Below, in pieces: positions 27,281 to 36,328 of a stretch of DNA of 64,000 nt; the first letter of the stretch is position 1; each line of letters opens with the position of its first letter. This DNA comes from Marinobacter sp. EhC06 (GTDB taxonomy: Bacteria; Pseudomonadota; Gammaproteobacteria; Pseudomonadales; Oleiphilaceae). The stretch is taken from positions 1 through 64,000 of the forward strand of contig NZ_LXYO01000001.1 in the NCBI RefSeq assembly GCF_001650915.1. Reading direction: 5' to 3'. The translations under genes were made by a program, and so were the position numbers. The notes below the pieces were generated by a model. That model searched no databases and was not told where the DNA came from. It saw only the letters and a list, made by a program, of their open reading frames with translations.

Positions 27281-27988
27281 TCAGGCCGGGCTACCGGCCG
27301 GAGTCGCTACCTGTGCCGGTGCAGCGGCGTTCTGGGCCTGTGGTTGGGCGACCGGTTTGTTACCAGAACCGTCGCTGAGAAGGTTCAGCACCTTGATGCC
27401 GGCCATTTCAAAACTGTCGACGATTTCATTGGTCTTGGTTTGCAGCAAGGAGTGAATCAGCAGCATTGGGATAGCCGACATCAGGCCGAACGCCGTGGTG
27501 TTCATGGCGACTGAAATACTCTGGGACAACAGACTTGCCTTCTGGGCTGGATCCGCTGCAGCCACGGCAGTGAACGCCGCAATCAGGCCAATGATGGTAC
27601 CGAGAAGACCCAGCAGCGTGGCGATGTTGGCCAGCGTCGCCAGGTACTGGGTGCGCTTTTCCAGCCTGGGCATGACATCCAGCAGCCCCTCTTCCATCGC
27701 GTACTCGATCTCTTCGCGCCCCTGGCGGCGGGCCAGACGCTGAAGGCCGAAGCCGATCATGGTCGACATGGCACTACCGGATTCCTGGGTGTAATTCAGG
27801 GCGCCCTTCAGATCGCGCTTGGCAATCATCTGGTGCAGACGGTTGAAGTCCCGACGGTTGGTCAGTTTCTGGGCGGAAAGGTAAACGTAACGTTCAATGG
27901 CAACAATGAGTCCGATAATCAGCACAACGGCGATCGGAAACATAAAAAAGCCACCTTCCTGGAAGAAGCGAACGGCGGTATCGATCAT
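27281..27988 (-). CDS. MotA/TolQ/ExbB family motor protein
   Basis: 235 residues with three membrane helices: FFMFPIAVVLIIGLIVAIE near the N-terminus, then ATLLGLLGTIIGLIAAFTAV and NTTAFGLMSAIPMLLIHSLL, the two helices that line the pore in this family. A cytoplasmic loop lies between helices one and two. The C-terminus is Ala/Pro/Gln-rich. It is followed by two exbD genes and an AgmX/TonB gene, an arrangement like AglR-AglQ-AglS of Myxococcus. A CRP/Vfr-like site lies 122 bp upstream of the start, so the motor genes may have their own promoter within the larger series. Confidence 0.9.
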   Translation of the reverse strand: MIDTAVRFFQEGGFFMFPIAVVLIIGLIVAIERYVYLSAQKLTNRRDFNRLHQMIAKRDLKGALNYTQESGSAMSTMIGFGLQRLARRQGREEIEYAMEEGLLDVMPRLEKRTQYLATLANIATLLGLLGTIIGLIAAFTAVAAADPAQKASLLSQSISVAMNTTAFGLMSAIPMLLIHSLLQTKTNEIVDSFEMAGIKVLNLLSDGSGNKPVAQPQAQNAAAPAQVATPAGSPA

Positions 27989-28127
27989 TTTCTGGGCACT
28001 CCATGGTCCGGTTTTCAGATCAGTCTATGCGCGACCCTCCCCCGAGAGGGTAAGTTCGCGAAAGTCTGTGTGAGGGTTTGTTTAATCTTGCGCAGGAACA
28101 CACTCAGGACGTGACAAACGTCACATT
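27989..28127 (-). promoter_or_regulatory. Intergenic region before the motor genes, with CRP/Vfr-like site
   Basis: This 139-bp gap is the largest within the minus-strand series. At 28110-28125 the plus strand reads CGTGA-CAAACG-TCACA, matching nine of ten core bases of TGTGA-N6-TCACA. An AT-rich GATTAA at 28082-28087 lies where a class II activated promoter would place its -10. A small ACCCTC/GAGGGT hairpin is at 28034-28051. This is inferred from spacing only. Confidence 0.45.
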
Positions 28128-28433
28128 CTACTGCCCGATGGCGGCCTCCGTCTGTCTGATAAAGGCTTCGTGGTACTTGATAAAACGCTGGAATTCATAG
28201 CGCTCCAGGGGCCGAAGGCCCTGATCAACCATCAGGCGTTCCTCCGGCGCTCGCAACTCGTCCACTTCCGGTGGCTGCCAGGGCACCAGATACATCACCG
28301 TGGGCACTTCCTGATCGCCACGGATGCGAGTGCCCTCAATGGTTACCACCCCCGGGGCATCCTGGGCGTAGAGCATGGGCGCCGCAGGCAACAACGCGGA
28401 AGCGGCCAGAGCTATCAGCGCGAGACGTTTCAT
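28128..28433 (-). CDS. Small secreted protein, unknown function
   Basis: 101 residues with a signal peptide (cleavage near LYAQ, residue 24). The mature part is about 77 residues: a short strand region VVTIEGTRIRGDQEVPTVMY, then a Pro-rich linker and a charged amphipathic helix (RYEFQRFIKYHEAFIRQTEA). I do not recognise a family. It sits between a TPR lipoprotein (15 bp upstream) and the motor genes, so it is likely a periplasmic component of the same machine. Confidence 0.7.
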   Translation of the reverse strand: MKRLALIALAASALLPAAPMLYAQDAPGVVTIEGTRIRGDQEVPTVMYLVPWQPPEVDELRAPEERLMVDQGLRPLERYEFQRFIKYHEAFIRQTEAAIGQ

Positions 28434-28448
28434 ATCAGGTTATCCATA

Positions 28449-29018
28449 TCAGATTCTGTTTTGCGCATCGAAGATCCAGTCTTCCAGTCTCGGGTGTGGC
28501 TCGCTGGCAGCTGATTGATAGCGCTCATAAAGTTCAACGGCGTCAGCAGGTTTACCCAGGTAGATATCAAGCAGGAAAGCCAGATTAAGAATCGCGGGCG
28601 CATATCCAGGATCCACGGCCAGAGCTGCACGGTAATACCGCTCTGCTTCATCAAATTCACCGGCGTTCCGGGCAATCACGCCCAGATGATTCAACGCCTG
28701 GACATGTTCGGGGTTCACCGCGAGCGCGGCCTCAAACCACCGTGTCGCGATATCGGTGTGCCCTTCCTGGAAAGCAATGATGCCAAGGTTGGCCATGGGT
28801 CCGGACTTTTCCGGATAGTCGCGGGCCAATTGCTCAAAACGGGACCGGGCTTCGGCAAGATTGCCCTGCTCCATGGCCTGGACCGCTTCGCTGAATGAGG
28901 CTTCAAGGACAGCCTGCTCGGCTTCTGCGTCAGACTCTGGCGGCGTCGGGGCCGTCACGCATCCAGACAGGGCGACTATCACCAAAAGACACAGTCCACA
29001 GGCCTTAATCGATTTCAT
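28449..29018 (-). CDS. TPR-repeat lipoprotein
   Basis: 189 residues. The lipoprotein signal ends in the lipobox ALSGC (Cys about 20). The mature part has about four tetratricopeptide units, with typical phrases NLAEARSRFEQLARDYP, TDIATRWFEAALAVNP and DEAERYYRAALAVDP. I start at ATG 29018; the frame extends two codons to a TTG. It overlaps the upstream TPR gene by 14 bases. TPR lipoproteins such as GltE occur in the Myxococcus Glt machine, and a scaffold role at the outer membrane is a fair guess. Confidence 0.82.
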   Translation of the reverse strand: MKSIKACGLCLLVIVALSGCVTAPTPPESDAEAEQAVLEASFSEAVQAMEQGNLAEARSRFEQLARDYPEKSGPMANLGIIAFQEGHTDIATRWFEAALAVNPEHVQALNHLGVIARNAGEFDEAERYYRAALAVDPGYAPAILNLAFLLDIYLGKPADAVELYERYQSAASEPHPRLEDWIFDAQNRI

Positions 29019-31890
29019 AGACAACCCCCGAGGTCACTTCTTCTTTTCGGTAACGCCCCGGCAACAGGACTTTCAAAGCCTCATAGCTGCGCTTGACCCA
29101 CTCATCGAAAATGCCCTCCCGGGCCCGCCGGATGTTCTGCTCGTGGATATCGATGGCGTTGTCCTCAAACGGGTAGGCCTGTTCTTCCAGCAGTAGCTCG
29201 TACTGGGCCAGTTCAAGCTCGCTCAATCCGGTGGGCCGCTCAGAGTCCATCAGGTCGGCACCGAGGCGTCCATAGATATGGGCGATCTGGTACCCGGCCT
29301 CGGTTGCAAACGACGAGAGACCGTAGCTGGCAGTTTTCTTGTAGGCATTGACTGCCCTTTCGAGTGCATCGGTCTTTGCTGTCATGCTCTGATTCAGCGG
29401 CAGAGTCAGGCGAATGCTGTCATACCGGGCAAGGGCATCGCGGGCGAGAATTGCAGAGGCTGACGCCGCAAGGTACCTCATGCGATCGTCCGCGGCGTCC
29501 AGGTCCCGGTCCACCGTTTCCATCTGCTTGCGCAGCCAGTAATCCCGTTTTTCGGTATCCCCCTCTTCCTGGTAGAGCTCGGACAACCGATTGGCCGCTT
29601 CCATGTAGACATCCGCCGGCTCGGGATGGCTGTTGGCGTAACTGCGCCAGGTGTCGATCGCCTTTTCCCGGTTGCCGGCCTGATCGTACAACTCTGCTGC
29701 AATCAACAGATTTTCTCTTCGCTCTTCCGGCGTCGTCGCCAGTGCCACCATTTGCTGAAGTTCGTCGGCTGCTCGCTCCCACTGCTCCGTTTCACGGTAG
29801 GCCAACGCCAGTTTTGCCGGGACCGTATCAATCAGTTCGTGATCCGGGAAAGTCCTCCGGAATCCGTTCAGCACACTGATAGCCTGATCCCAAAGACTGG
29901 CAGTTATAAGAAGTGAGGCAGCATCGTATTCCGCATTTGCCCGCAGAACGGATTCGGGAACGGCCGTGCCGACTCGCAGGAACTCGCTGACGGCCGCCTC
30001 CACATTGCCGGCATCAGCTAACTGCTCTGCCTGCCGATAGACCGCGGCGGCCAGATTTTCACGAACCCCGCTTCTGCGTTCATCGTCTTCAGCCATTGTC
30101 GCAAGGGCGTCACGGTAAGCCAGTTCCGCCTCCGCATATCGACCCAGTTCGGACAGACTGTGGCCAGATAACAACAAGGCTTCCGTTGTTAATTCGGCCG
30201 GAGGCGCCGGTTGCCAGGTAACAAGACGAGCCGCCATGTTGACTGACTCTTCCCAATTGTTCTGGTCAAACTCCCGCTGCAGTGCAATGTAATACACAGC
30301 CGGCGCCCGGGAATCACCTGGGAAAGCATTTGCAAACCTCAGTCGGTTCAACTGCTGTAGTTCCTGATAAGCCATTTGCTCAGATACGGGATCGTCGCCC
30401 CACGTCTTTGCGTACTCCCGGAAAGCGAGTACCGAAGCATAGCCTGCCTCCGCTGCTCGCTCGGGCACCTGGTCGCCGGGATAGTCATAGGCCACCCGCT
30501 CAAAAGCAGCGATGGCCGCCGGCCAGTCTTCCAGTTCCAGATAAGTCTCACCCAGGAGGAAGAGACGCTCGGGTGTGCGGGGATGATCCGGGAAAGTAGC
30601 CGCAAATTCGGCATAATAACTGGCGGCTTTGCGGTAGTGATCGTCCGCCTGCTGATCATCCGTGGCCTCCCCTGCCAGCAGGTACTGACGGTCTGCCAGT
30701 TCCGGCAACAGCTGTTCCAGCTGCTGTTCGATAAAACCGATCGCCGCAGGGTCCGCTGACTGCCAGTAATCGCTGTAGAGTCCGTAAAGGCTGACAAAGC
30801 CGGCCTTTCGTTCAGGGATGGTACGGGTGAAACCGGCGAGCTCCAGGGTATCGATGATCCGGATGTGGTAGCGTGGCGCCCAGGGGCTGGCCGGATGGTC
30901 TTCTATATAGGCCTCAAAGACATCGATGGCGTCACTGTATTGTTCCCTCTCGAGCAAAAGCTCGCTGTATCGGTCGTAGACCAGGATTTCATATGGACGC
31001 CCACCCGTCTGGCGGAACAGCGCCTGGAGGGTTTCCGCGCCGTCAAGGTAAGACAGCGACAACCCAACTACCCTGAATAAATCCTCTATCAGGGTCTGGC
31101 TACGCTGATCCACATCCGCAACCGGTTGCCCATCGGGCATCACCAGATCGAGCACTTCTACGTAGCTGAACAGGGCCTCCTGGTACTGCGCCTGTTTGAA
31201 CAGGCTCCAGCCTTTCATGTAATGCGCGTTCACCAGGAACGAGGCATCGGCCAAGCGTTCCTGGCTGGCCAGGGTAACCTCGTCGAACGCCTGCTCGGCT
31301 TCCCGGTACCGGCCATCGATGAACAGCAGATCGCCCCGACGGAACTGGGCTTCAATCCAGTATTCTGAATCGGGGTAACGTTGGACCAGGGTATTCAGGG
31401 CCTCCAGCTGTTGAGGCGTCGCACCCCGAAGCTCCCAGGCCCTGGCAAGCTGATAGTAGATCTGATCATTGCCTTCGCGTTCTGGATATTCGGACAGAAG
31501 GCGCTGGTAGGCTTCAATAGCACCGGAGAGCTCATCGACGGCGGTATCGGCCATTTTCCGCTCCGCCCGCTGGAACTCCAGATCGGCCAGCCGATGCCGG
31601 ATGGTGACCTGCTTCCGGGGATCGTCCACGAGTGGCAAAAGTGCCTTGTAGCTGTCCATCACCGTCTCGATGGAAACATCGCCCGCCGGGTCGCTACCAG
31701 CTTCTATACTTCCACTGGCTTGCCGGGTTTCGGTCGCCGGAAGCGCTGCCAGGGTGCCCTCACGGACCCGGGGCATTTCCTCGTCGCCGGCGGGCATCAT
31801 CGACTGCAACATCTGGCAGCCACTGGCCATAACAAGGGCCCCCGCGATGACAAGTCCCTTAACGGTCTTTCCAATCGTCCGATTACTCAT
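29005..31890 (-). CDS. Large TPR-repeat lipoprotein
   Basis: 961 residues. Starting at ATG 31890 gives a lipoprotein signal with lipobox MASGC. The mature protein is an alpha solenoid with many TPR-like units from end to end (for example YRKAASYYAEFAATFPDHPR and IAAFERVAYDYPGDQVPERA). The longer frame adds 20 residues with no signal peptide, so I reject it. The start overlaps the previous stop by eight bases (ATGAGTAA). The size and repeat content recall the periplasmic TPR proteins of Agl-Glt-type clusters; no enzymatic motif is visible. Confidence 0.8.
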   Translation of the reverse strand: MSNRTIGKTVKGLVIAGALVMASGCQMLQSMMPAGDEEMPRVREGTLAALPATETRQASGSIEAGSDPAGDVSIETVMDSYKALLPLVDDPRKQVTIRHRLADLEFQRAERKMADTAVDELSGAIEAYQRLLSEYPEREGNDQIYYQLARAWELRGATPQQLEALNTLVQRYPDSEYWIEAQFRRGDLLFIDGRYREAEQAFDEVTLASQERLADASFLVNAHYMKGWSLFKQAQYQEALFSYVEVLDLVMPDGQPVADVDQRSQTLIEDLFRVVGLSLSYLDGAETLQALFRQTGGRPYEILVYDRYSELLLEREQYSDAIDVFEAYIEDHPASPWAPRYHIRIIDTLELAGFTRTIPERKAGFVSLYGLYSDYWQSADPAAIGFIEQQLEQLLPELADRQYLLAGEATDDQQADDHYRKAASYYAEFAATFPDHPRTPERLFLLGETYLELEDWPAAIAAFERVAYDYPGDQVPERAAEAGYASVLAFREYAKTWGDDPVSEQMAYQELQQLNRLRFANAFPGDSRAPAVYYIALQREFDQNNWEESVNMAARLVTWQPAPPAELTTEALLLSGHSLSELGRYAEAELAYRDALATMAEDDERRSGVRENLAAAVYRQAEQLADAGNVEAAVSEFLRVGTAVPESVLRANAEYDAASLLITASLWDQAISVLNGFRRTFPDHELIDTVPAKLALAYRETEQWERAADELQQMVALATTPEERRENLLIAAELYDQAGNREKAIDTWRSYANSHPEPADVYMEAANRLSELYQEEGDTEKRDYWLRKQMETVDRDLDAADDRMRYLAASASAILARDALARYDSIRLTLPLNQSMTAKTDALERAVNAYKKTASYGLSSFATEAGYQIAHIYGRLGADLMDSERPTGLSELELAQYELLLEEQAYPFEDNAIDIHEQNIRRAREGIFDEWVKRSYEALKVLLPGRYRKEEVTSGVVYEID

Positions 31891-33847
31891 CCCCGGCACC
31901 TGCATTTTGCGATGCACGGAACAGCTGGTCCGCCAGTCTGGCCTGGGCATGACGGGAAGCCAACAGATACCCGTTCAGCTCCTCCTGCTGGGCTACAAGC
32001 ATGCTGTCTACCTGGCTCAAGAGGGCTTGCCGGGCATTGCCCAATGCATCGGCAATCTCTTCCCCAAGGGTCGCGAGTTCCCGTTCACTGGCAGCGATGC
32101 GTCGAGCCAGTTCAGCATGGCGGGCGTCGTCGGCCATCAGGGTTTCAACCCGCTGCCGCTGAGCCTGAAAGCGATCCATTTCGCGATTCAGCTCCCGCAA
32201 CTGTTTTTGCGCCGCCCAGCGATTCACGCCATAGTCATCCGCAATCCACCAGTCGAAGTAGGCACGCATCCTCTGATAAGTCGCACGCTGGCTGGCCGTG
32301 GTCGCGTCGTCAGGCAAGCCCGCCAGAGTTTCTTCAACCTTATCGAGCTTGTCTCTCAGCGCCTTCTGTTTGGAGGTCATGAAGAAACCGGCGTCTTCCT
32401 CCGTCAGTGCCTCAGAAATCTTCTCACTGAATTCTTGGTGCAACTGCTGCCACTGGTCCGCCTGCTGGTTTTCCAGCGCCCGACGGGTTTGGGCAATACG
32501 AACCTGACGCTGCTGTTCGCGGGTTTCCAGCATGACCCGGAAGGACTCGAACCGGGACTGCCGCTCGGCGACGAAGGACTGCATCCGGTAAAGTTCGTTC
32601 AGTTCCGCAAGGGCCTGCTGGAACGTTTCCGAAGCCAGCACTTCGGCCATGCCGAAATCGACCGGCTGAACCCGCAGTCGTCCGTAGGAATCTGTGAGAA
32701 TCCCGTCACTATCGCGGCTGAAATCGAGCTGCGCCATCAAATTTTCTTCACTGAGCCGGTTCCGGATGTTATTGAGTTCCTCGATACGGGCCTGGTAATG
32801 ATCGGCTGCCTGTTTAAACGCGGGCAATGCTTGCTGTGGTCTGTTCATCTGCTCAAGCACATAGGCCCGGGCAAACGGAACCTGCTGTCGCCACGGCAAG
32901 AACAGATCACGGTTCGAGAGGGTATCAAGGGCATGGAGTGCCCGCTCCGGCCTACCCTGCCCGGCCGCGGCTACGGCATAGTCAAACAGGGCCTGATCGG
33001 CGAACACCCCATTCAGGGGCATGTCCCCAAGAACCCCCAGGGCCGCGTCGAACTGGTTATCCCTGAGATACAGTCGGGCAAGTGACAGGCGGGCCCTGCC
33101 CAACAGCCCCTCGCGTTCTGCCTCTGGTTCGGCAGAGTCGGTAGACTGTTCAATGATGGCGATGAGTGCCTGCAGTTCCGCCTCGGCCGTGACGGCGTCT
33201 CCGGCAGCCAGGGCGGAAACGGCCGAATTGTACCGGAGGTAAAGGGACCAGATATCCGTGTCTTCCAGTTTCGCCCGGAGCGACGCCAAATCCGATTCGT
33301 CTCCGAACCTCGAAGACATCATGGCCAGTCGGGCTCGCAGATAAATCCACTCGCGAAACAGGTCATGGTTGGCCTCAGCCAGGATGTCACCATCTACACG
33401 CTCGAGATTCTCGCTGGCCAGGTCATGATCACCTTCCAGGTAGAACACCTTGCCCAGATAGAACCAGGCCTGATTGCGAACATCGGTCGAAAGTGTGCTG
33501 CCCGCACCGTCAGCACCGAGCAGTTCCGTGAATAATCTGCTGGCCTCACGAGTCATCCCCCAGGACAGCATGAGCCCGCCCTCTACCAGAGCCGGATGAT
33601 CACCATGTCCGTCGATACCGCCTTGTTCCCGGGCAACCGCCAGCTGGGTCAGAGCCTCAAAGGCGTTGCCCTGATGGTATTCATAAAGTACCCAACCATA
33701 CCTGAGGTCCTCCGCACGCTCCGGTTGGGGCTCATCGGCCTGGGCCGGAGCAATCATCGTCAGCCATAGCAAAGCACCGGTGAAAAGTACCGGGCCTGCC
33801 CGAAACGGCTTGAACACTGTCAATCCCACGACGCGGCTTACTCCCAC
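31883..33847 (-). CDS. Periplasmic TPR and coiled-coil protein
   Basis: 654 residues with a signal peptide (cleavage near APAQA, about residue 37). The first half has TPR-like helices (RARLSLARLYLRDNQFDAAL, GRPERALHALDTLSNRDLFL). The second half is dominated by long charged helices typical of coiled coil (about 370-620), such as RQLRELNREMDRFQAQRQRV. Family unknown. The start is a GTG at 33847 overlapping the upstream stop; a GTG at 33829 has a GGGAG at better distance, so the first residues are uncertain. It probably works with the two neighbouring TPR lipoproteins. Confidence 0.75.
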   Translation of the reverse strand: MGVSRVVGLTVFKPFRAGPVLFTGALLWLTMIAPAQADEPQPERAEDLRYGWVLYEYHQGNAFEALTQLAVAREQGGIDGHGDHPALVEGGLMLSWGMTREASRLFTELLGADGAGSTLSTDVRNQAWFYLGKVFYLEGDHDLASENLERVDGDILAEANHDLFREWIYLRARLAMMSSRFGDESDLASLRAKLEDTDIWSLYLRYNSAVSALAAGDAVTAEAELQALIAIIEQSTDSAEPEAEREGLLGRARLSLARLYLRDNQFDAALGVLGDMPLNGVFADQALFDYAVAAAGQGRPERALHALDTLSNRDLFLPWRQQVPFARAYVLEQMNRPQQALPAFKQAADHYQARIEELNNIRNRLSEENLMAQLDFSRDSDGILTDSYGRLRVQPVDFGMAEVLASETFQQALAELNELYRMQSFVAERQSRFESFRVMLETREQQRQVRIAQTRRALENQQADQWQQLHQEFSEKISEALTEEDAGFFMTSKQKALRDKLDKVEETLAGLPDDATTASQRATYQRMRAYFDWWIADDYGVNRWAAQKQLRELNREMDRFQAQRQRVETLMADDARHAELARRIAASERELATLGEEIADALGNARQALLSQVDSMLVAQQEELNGYLLASRHAQARLADQLFRASQNAGAGDE

Positions 33848-34389
33848 TCCACGATGGAAACTGAGGGCTGGTAATCGGAGGAGCGATCCTCGACACGGAT
33901 CTCCAGAGCGGCTGTGCCGGTGCTCTTTTCAAATTCCAGGGACGCGGCCTGCTTGTAGGGCCGCTGATCCGGACCGATTCCCTCAACAAACGCCGTCATC
34001 TGGTGGACTCCGGTCTTCAGGTTGCCCACGTACAGCCGCTGCATGCCGCCACGTTCAAGCGCTTTCGCCTGACGCTCGGTATAGAGGTGAGACGCAACGA
34101 TCTCATCGTCGACCTTCAGCTTCACTGCATCAAGCTTCAGGAACTTCCCGGCATCCACGCTGAGAAACACCGCAACCTGGGTATTGGCCGGGAACAGCAG
34201 ATCCTCTTCGAGGATAAACAGGTCCCGGTTCAGGCGGATCACCTTCTTCTTGAGAGCCTCCACCTGCTCGGCGACGGCTGTATCATCTTTCTCCGCGCCG
34301 GGATTGGTCTGGGCAAATGCGGGGGCTGTCAGGGCGAGGGTCAATGCCGCTAAAAGCACCGGAAATCGGGAGTTCAAGCAAGTGGCCAT
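33838..34389 (-). CDS. Secreted protein of unknown function (coil plus beta domain)
   Basis: 183 residues. Signal peptide ending APAFA (about residue 26), then a short coiled segment (AEQVEALKKKVIRLNRDLFI) and a beta-rich domain with phrases DAVKLKVDDEIVASHLYT and GVHQMTAFVEGIGPDQRPYK that looks immunoglobulin-like. I do not recognise the family. ATG 34389 has AGGAAG upstream; the longer frame starts with TTG and hides the signal peptide. It is 19 bp after the DUF3570 stop and overlaps the following TPR gene. Confidence 0.72.
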   Translation of the reverse strand: MATCLNSRFPVLLAALTLALTAPAFAQTNPGAEKDDTAVAEQVEALKKKVIRLNRDLFILEEDLLFPANTQVAVFLSVDAGKFLKLDAVKLKVDDEIVASHLYTERQAKALERGGMQRLYVGNLKTGVHQMTAFVEGIGPDQRPYKQAASLEFEKSTGTAALEIRVEDRSSDYQPSVSIVEWE

Positions 34390-34408
34390 GGTCGTTCTTC
34401 CTGCATGC

Positions 34409-35572
34409 TCAGTATTCAAGAATCAACGACGCCCGGGTTACATAGGCATCGAAGGAATAAAGGGGTTCTTCGCCGGGGAGAAAGTCACCGGCTGCGGTGA
34501 CATCCCGGAAGTTGTCATATTCAAAATTCAGCCAGTCAACCAGTAAGCTGAACTGGAGGCGATCGATGCCGGGAAGCGACGTCTGCTTCCATTCGTAGAC
34601 CGCGCCCACCGCCAGGGTTGTCCCGGAAAGGGAGCTGAGTTCCTTGTCACGGGCCAGGTGTGTCTGGGAGTTCTCGAATGGGAAAAGATCGCTGTAAAAG
34701 TCCGCCTCGCTCTGGCTGTAGTAACGAATGGACCCCTCAAGGGTCCAATGCTGGTTCAATCCGTGCACGTATCCCAGCTCGACCGTGTGGGCGTTGATGC
34801 CCCAGGTATCGGAAAAATAACGGTATTCACCGCGAATTGAGGCGCGATACGGCAGATAGTAAAGCGCTCGCATGGCCACGGAGGTGCTGGTTCGGGTTTC
34901 CGGATAACGCTCCGGTTGATACAGGAACCCTGTGGAATCGTTCGGGTCGATGTAGCGGTTTTGTCGGTAAGGGTTCTGCAGGAAGCCCTCATCCGTGACT
35001 ACCTCAAGGTCCAGGCCCACCAGACTGTTGCGGGTGACAACCTGGCTCAGACCCAGCTGATAGTTGCGACGATCGGCTTCCTCGCTGAAGGAATCGTTAC
35101 CAACCCGGCCAACCTCATCCCAGCCACTGGCATAACCCATGGTGACCGTGGACATACCCCCGAAGAACTCCTGACTGACAGAAAAATAAACGGTATTGGC
35201 TTCGTAATCGTTTTCGGTACTGTTGGTAAAGCCAAGGCTCAGAATGGATTTGTCGTGCAGGTAATCAACGCCAAAGGTGTACTCGTTCCGCTCTTCCTCA
35301 TAGGGGCTCGCCGTTGCAAGGACATCCACCGAAGCGGCCGAAACAGAGTCGACGTAGTACTGCCCCGAAAACGAAACCGACGAGCCAATACCCTTGCGCA
35401 CCAGAACTGATGGGCCGTCAATGACCATGCCACCACCATCGTAGCGGTGGTAGAGAACATCCACGTTATCCACTGGCAAGGTCGCCGCAATCGCCTGATG
35501 CCCGAACGGCAACAGCGCCAGCAAAAAAAGCAACCCGGACCGCACCAACTGTCTTCTGTCAGTTGCAGCCAC
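34409..35572 (-). CDS. DUF3570 outer-membrane beta-barrel protein
   Basis: 387 residues. From GTG 35572, which has GGGAGG five bases upstream, there is a signal peptide (LLFLLALLPFGHQAIAATL) and then some 16 amphipathic strands with alternating aromatics, for example VYFSVSQEFFGGMSTVTMGY and YLPYRASIRGEYRYFSDTWG, ending LILEY as an outer-membrane C-terminus. This fits DUF3570. The start overlaps the DUF4266 gene by 14 bases. DUF3570, DUF4266, a TlpA-type thioredoxin and ApbE appear together in other bacteria as far as I recall; the role is unknown. Confidence 0.8.
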   Translation of the reverse strand: MAATDRRQLVRSGLLFLLALLPFGHQAIAATLPVDNVDVLYHRYDGGGMVIDGPSVLVRKGIGSSVSFSGQYYVDSVSAASVDVLATASPYEEERNEYTFGVDYLHDKSILSLGFTNSTENDYEANTVYFSVSQEFFGGMSTVTMGYASGWDEVGRVGNDSFSEEADRRNYQLGLSQVVTRNSLVGLDLEVVTDEGFLQNPYRQNRYIDPNDSTGFLYQPERYPETRTSTSVAMRALYYLPYRASIRGEYRYFSDTWGINAHTVELGYVHGLNQHWTLEGSIRYYSQSEADFYSDLFPFENSQTHLARDKELSSLSGTTLAVGAVYEWKQTSLPGIDRLQFSLLVDWLNFEYDNFRDVTAAGDFLPGEEPLYSFDAYVTRASLILEY

Positions 35573-35795
35573 ATCCACCTCCCGAACCGCCTTCCGCTCC
35601 CCGTGCAGACTCCCGGGACTGATAGACGTGGTGCATGTAGGAATCCGCTTTGCCATGACGACTGAGACTCATGACCGGATCCGCCAGATTATCCCGCTCG
35701 TAAGGTTTCACCCACGGCTTGACTGAACTGCATCCAGAAACCGCGAACGAGGCGGCCAGAAGAGCGGAGACAGTGAAGATCGACAAACTACGCAT
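35559..35795 (-). CDS. DUF4266 small lipoprotein with Cys-rich tail
   Basis: 78 residues. Lipoprotein signal with lipobox AVSGC, then the compact conserved body VKPWVKPYERDNLADPVMSL and a Gly-rich C-terminus ending GGGCGCN with two cysteines. This is the DUF4266 pattern. The C-terminal cysteine pair could be a redox or metal site, and the gene follows a TlpA-type thioredoxin by 18 bp, which may keep those cysteines reduced. This link is inference only. Confidence 0.82.
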   Translation of the reverse strand: MRSLSIFTVSALLAASFAVSGCSSVKPWVKPYERDNLADPVMSLSRHGKADSYMHHVYQSRESARGAEGGSGGGCGCN

Positions 35796-35813
35796 AAACG
35801 TCCCGTCCGAAAA

Positions 35814-36311
35814 TTACTCGCGCACCAATTCGCGAATCTGCTGTTCGTACTCGTCTTCGTAGCCCGGCTGGTATCCGTAGTGGAGATAACGGGCATTGCC
35901 ACTGCGATCAATCATCACGGTGGTTGGCATGGCCTGCACTTCATACAGTTCGCTCACCGAGCTCTCCGGATCGTAGAGGATCGGGTAATTCACGGGCACC
36001 TTGTCCAGGAAGCGATGCGCCTCCTCCCGGTTCTCATCCACATTGACCGCCAGGATTGTGAAGCCGAGATCCTTGTACTGGCTGTACAACTCATCCATCA
36101 GGGGCATTTCCTGGCGGCAGGGCCCGCACCAGGAGGCCCAGAAGTTCAGCATCACCACTTCACCACGATGATCCTCCAGCCTCAGGTTCTCCCCGGAACG
36201 GCTTTCCAGGGTGAAATCCGGAGCCGGAACATTGATTGCTTCTGCGCCTGCCAGTGGGCTCAGGCAGACCAGGATGCCCGCTACTGCCAGCGATTTTATG
36301 GATGCTTTCAT
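35814..36311 (-). CDS. TlpA/ResA-type periplasmic thioredoxin
   Basis: 165 residues with a signal peptide (cleavage near AGAEA) and a thioredoxin fold: active site NFWASWCGPCRQEMP and the cis-Pro loop VQAMPTTVMIDRSG. TlpA-like proteins reduce periplasmic disulfides, for example in apocytochrome c or copper chaperones. Three c-type haem proteins and the Cys-rich DUF4266 protein are encoded close by and are plausible clients. Gaps to both neighbours are under 20 bp. Confidence 0.9.
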   Translation of the reverse strand: MKASIKSLAVAGILVCLSPLAGAEAINVPAPDFTLESRSGENLRLEDHRGEVVMLNFWASWCGPCRQEMPLMDELYSQYKDLGFTILAVNVDENREEAHRFLDKVPVNYPILYDPESSVSELYEVQAMPTTVMIDRSGNARYLHYGYQPGYEDEYEQQIRELVRE

Positions 36312-36328
36312 AACCGTTGCTCCTGTAA

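Noticed and set aside
31381..33085. Two long plus-strand frames (333 and 471 residues)
   Set aside because: They are antisense to the TPR genes, contain no recognisable domain and overlap each other in different frames.
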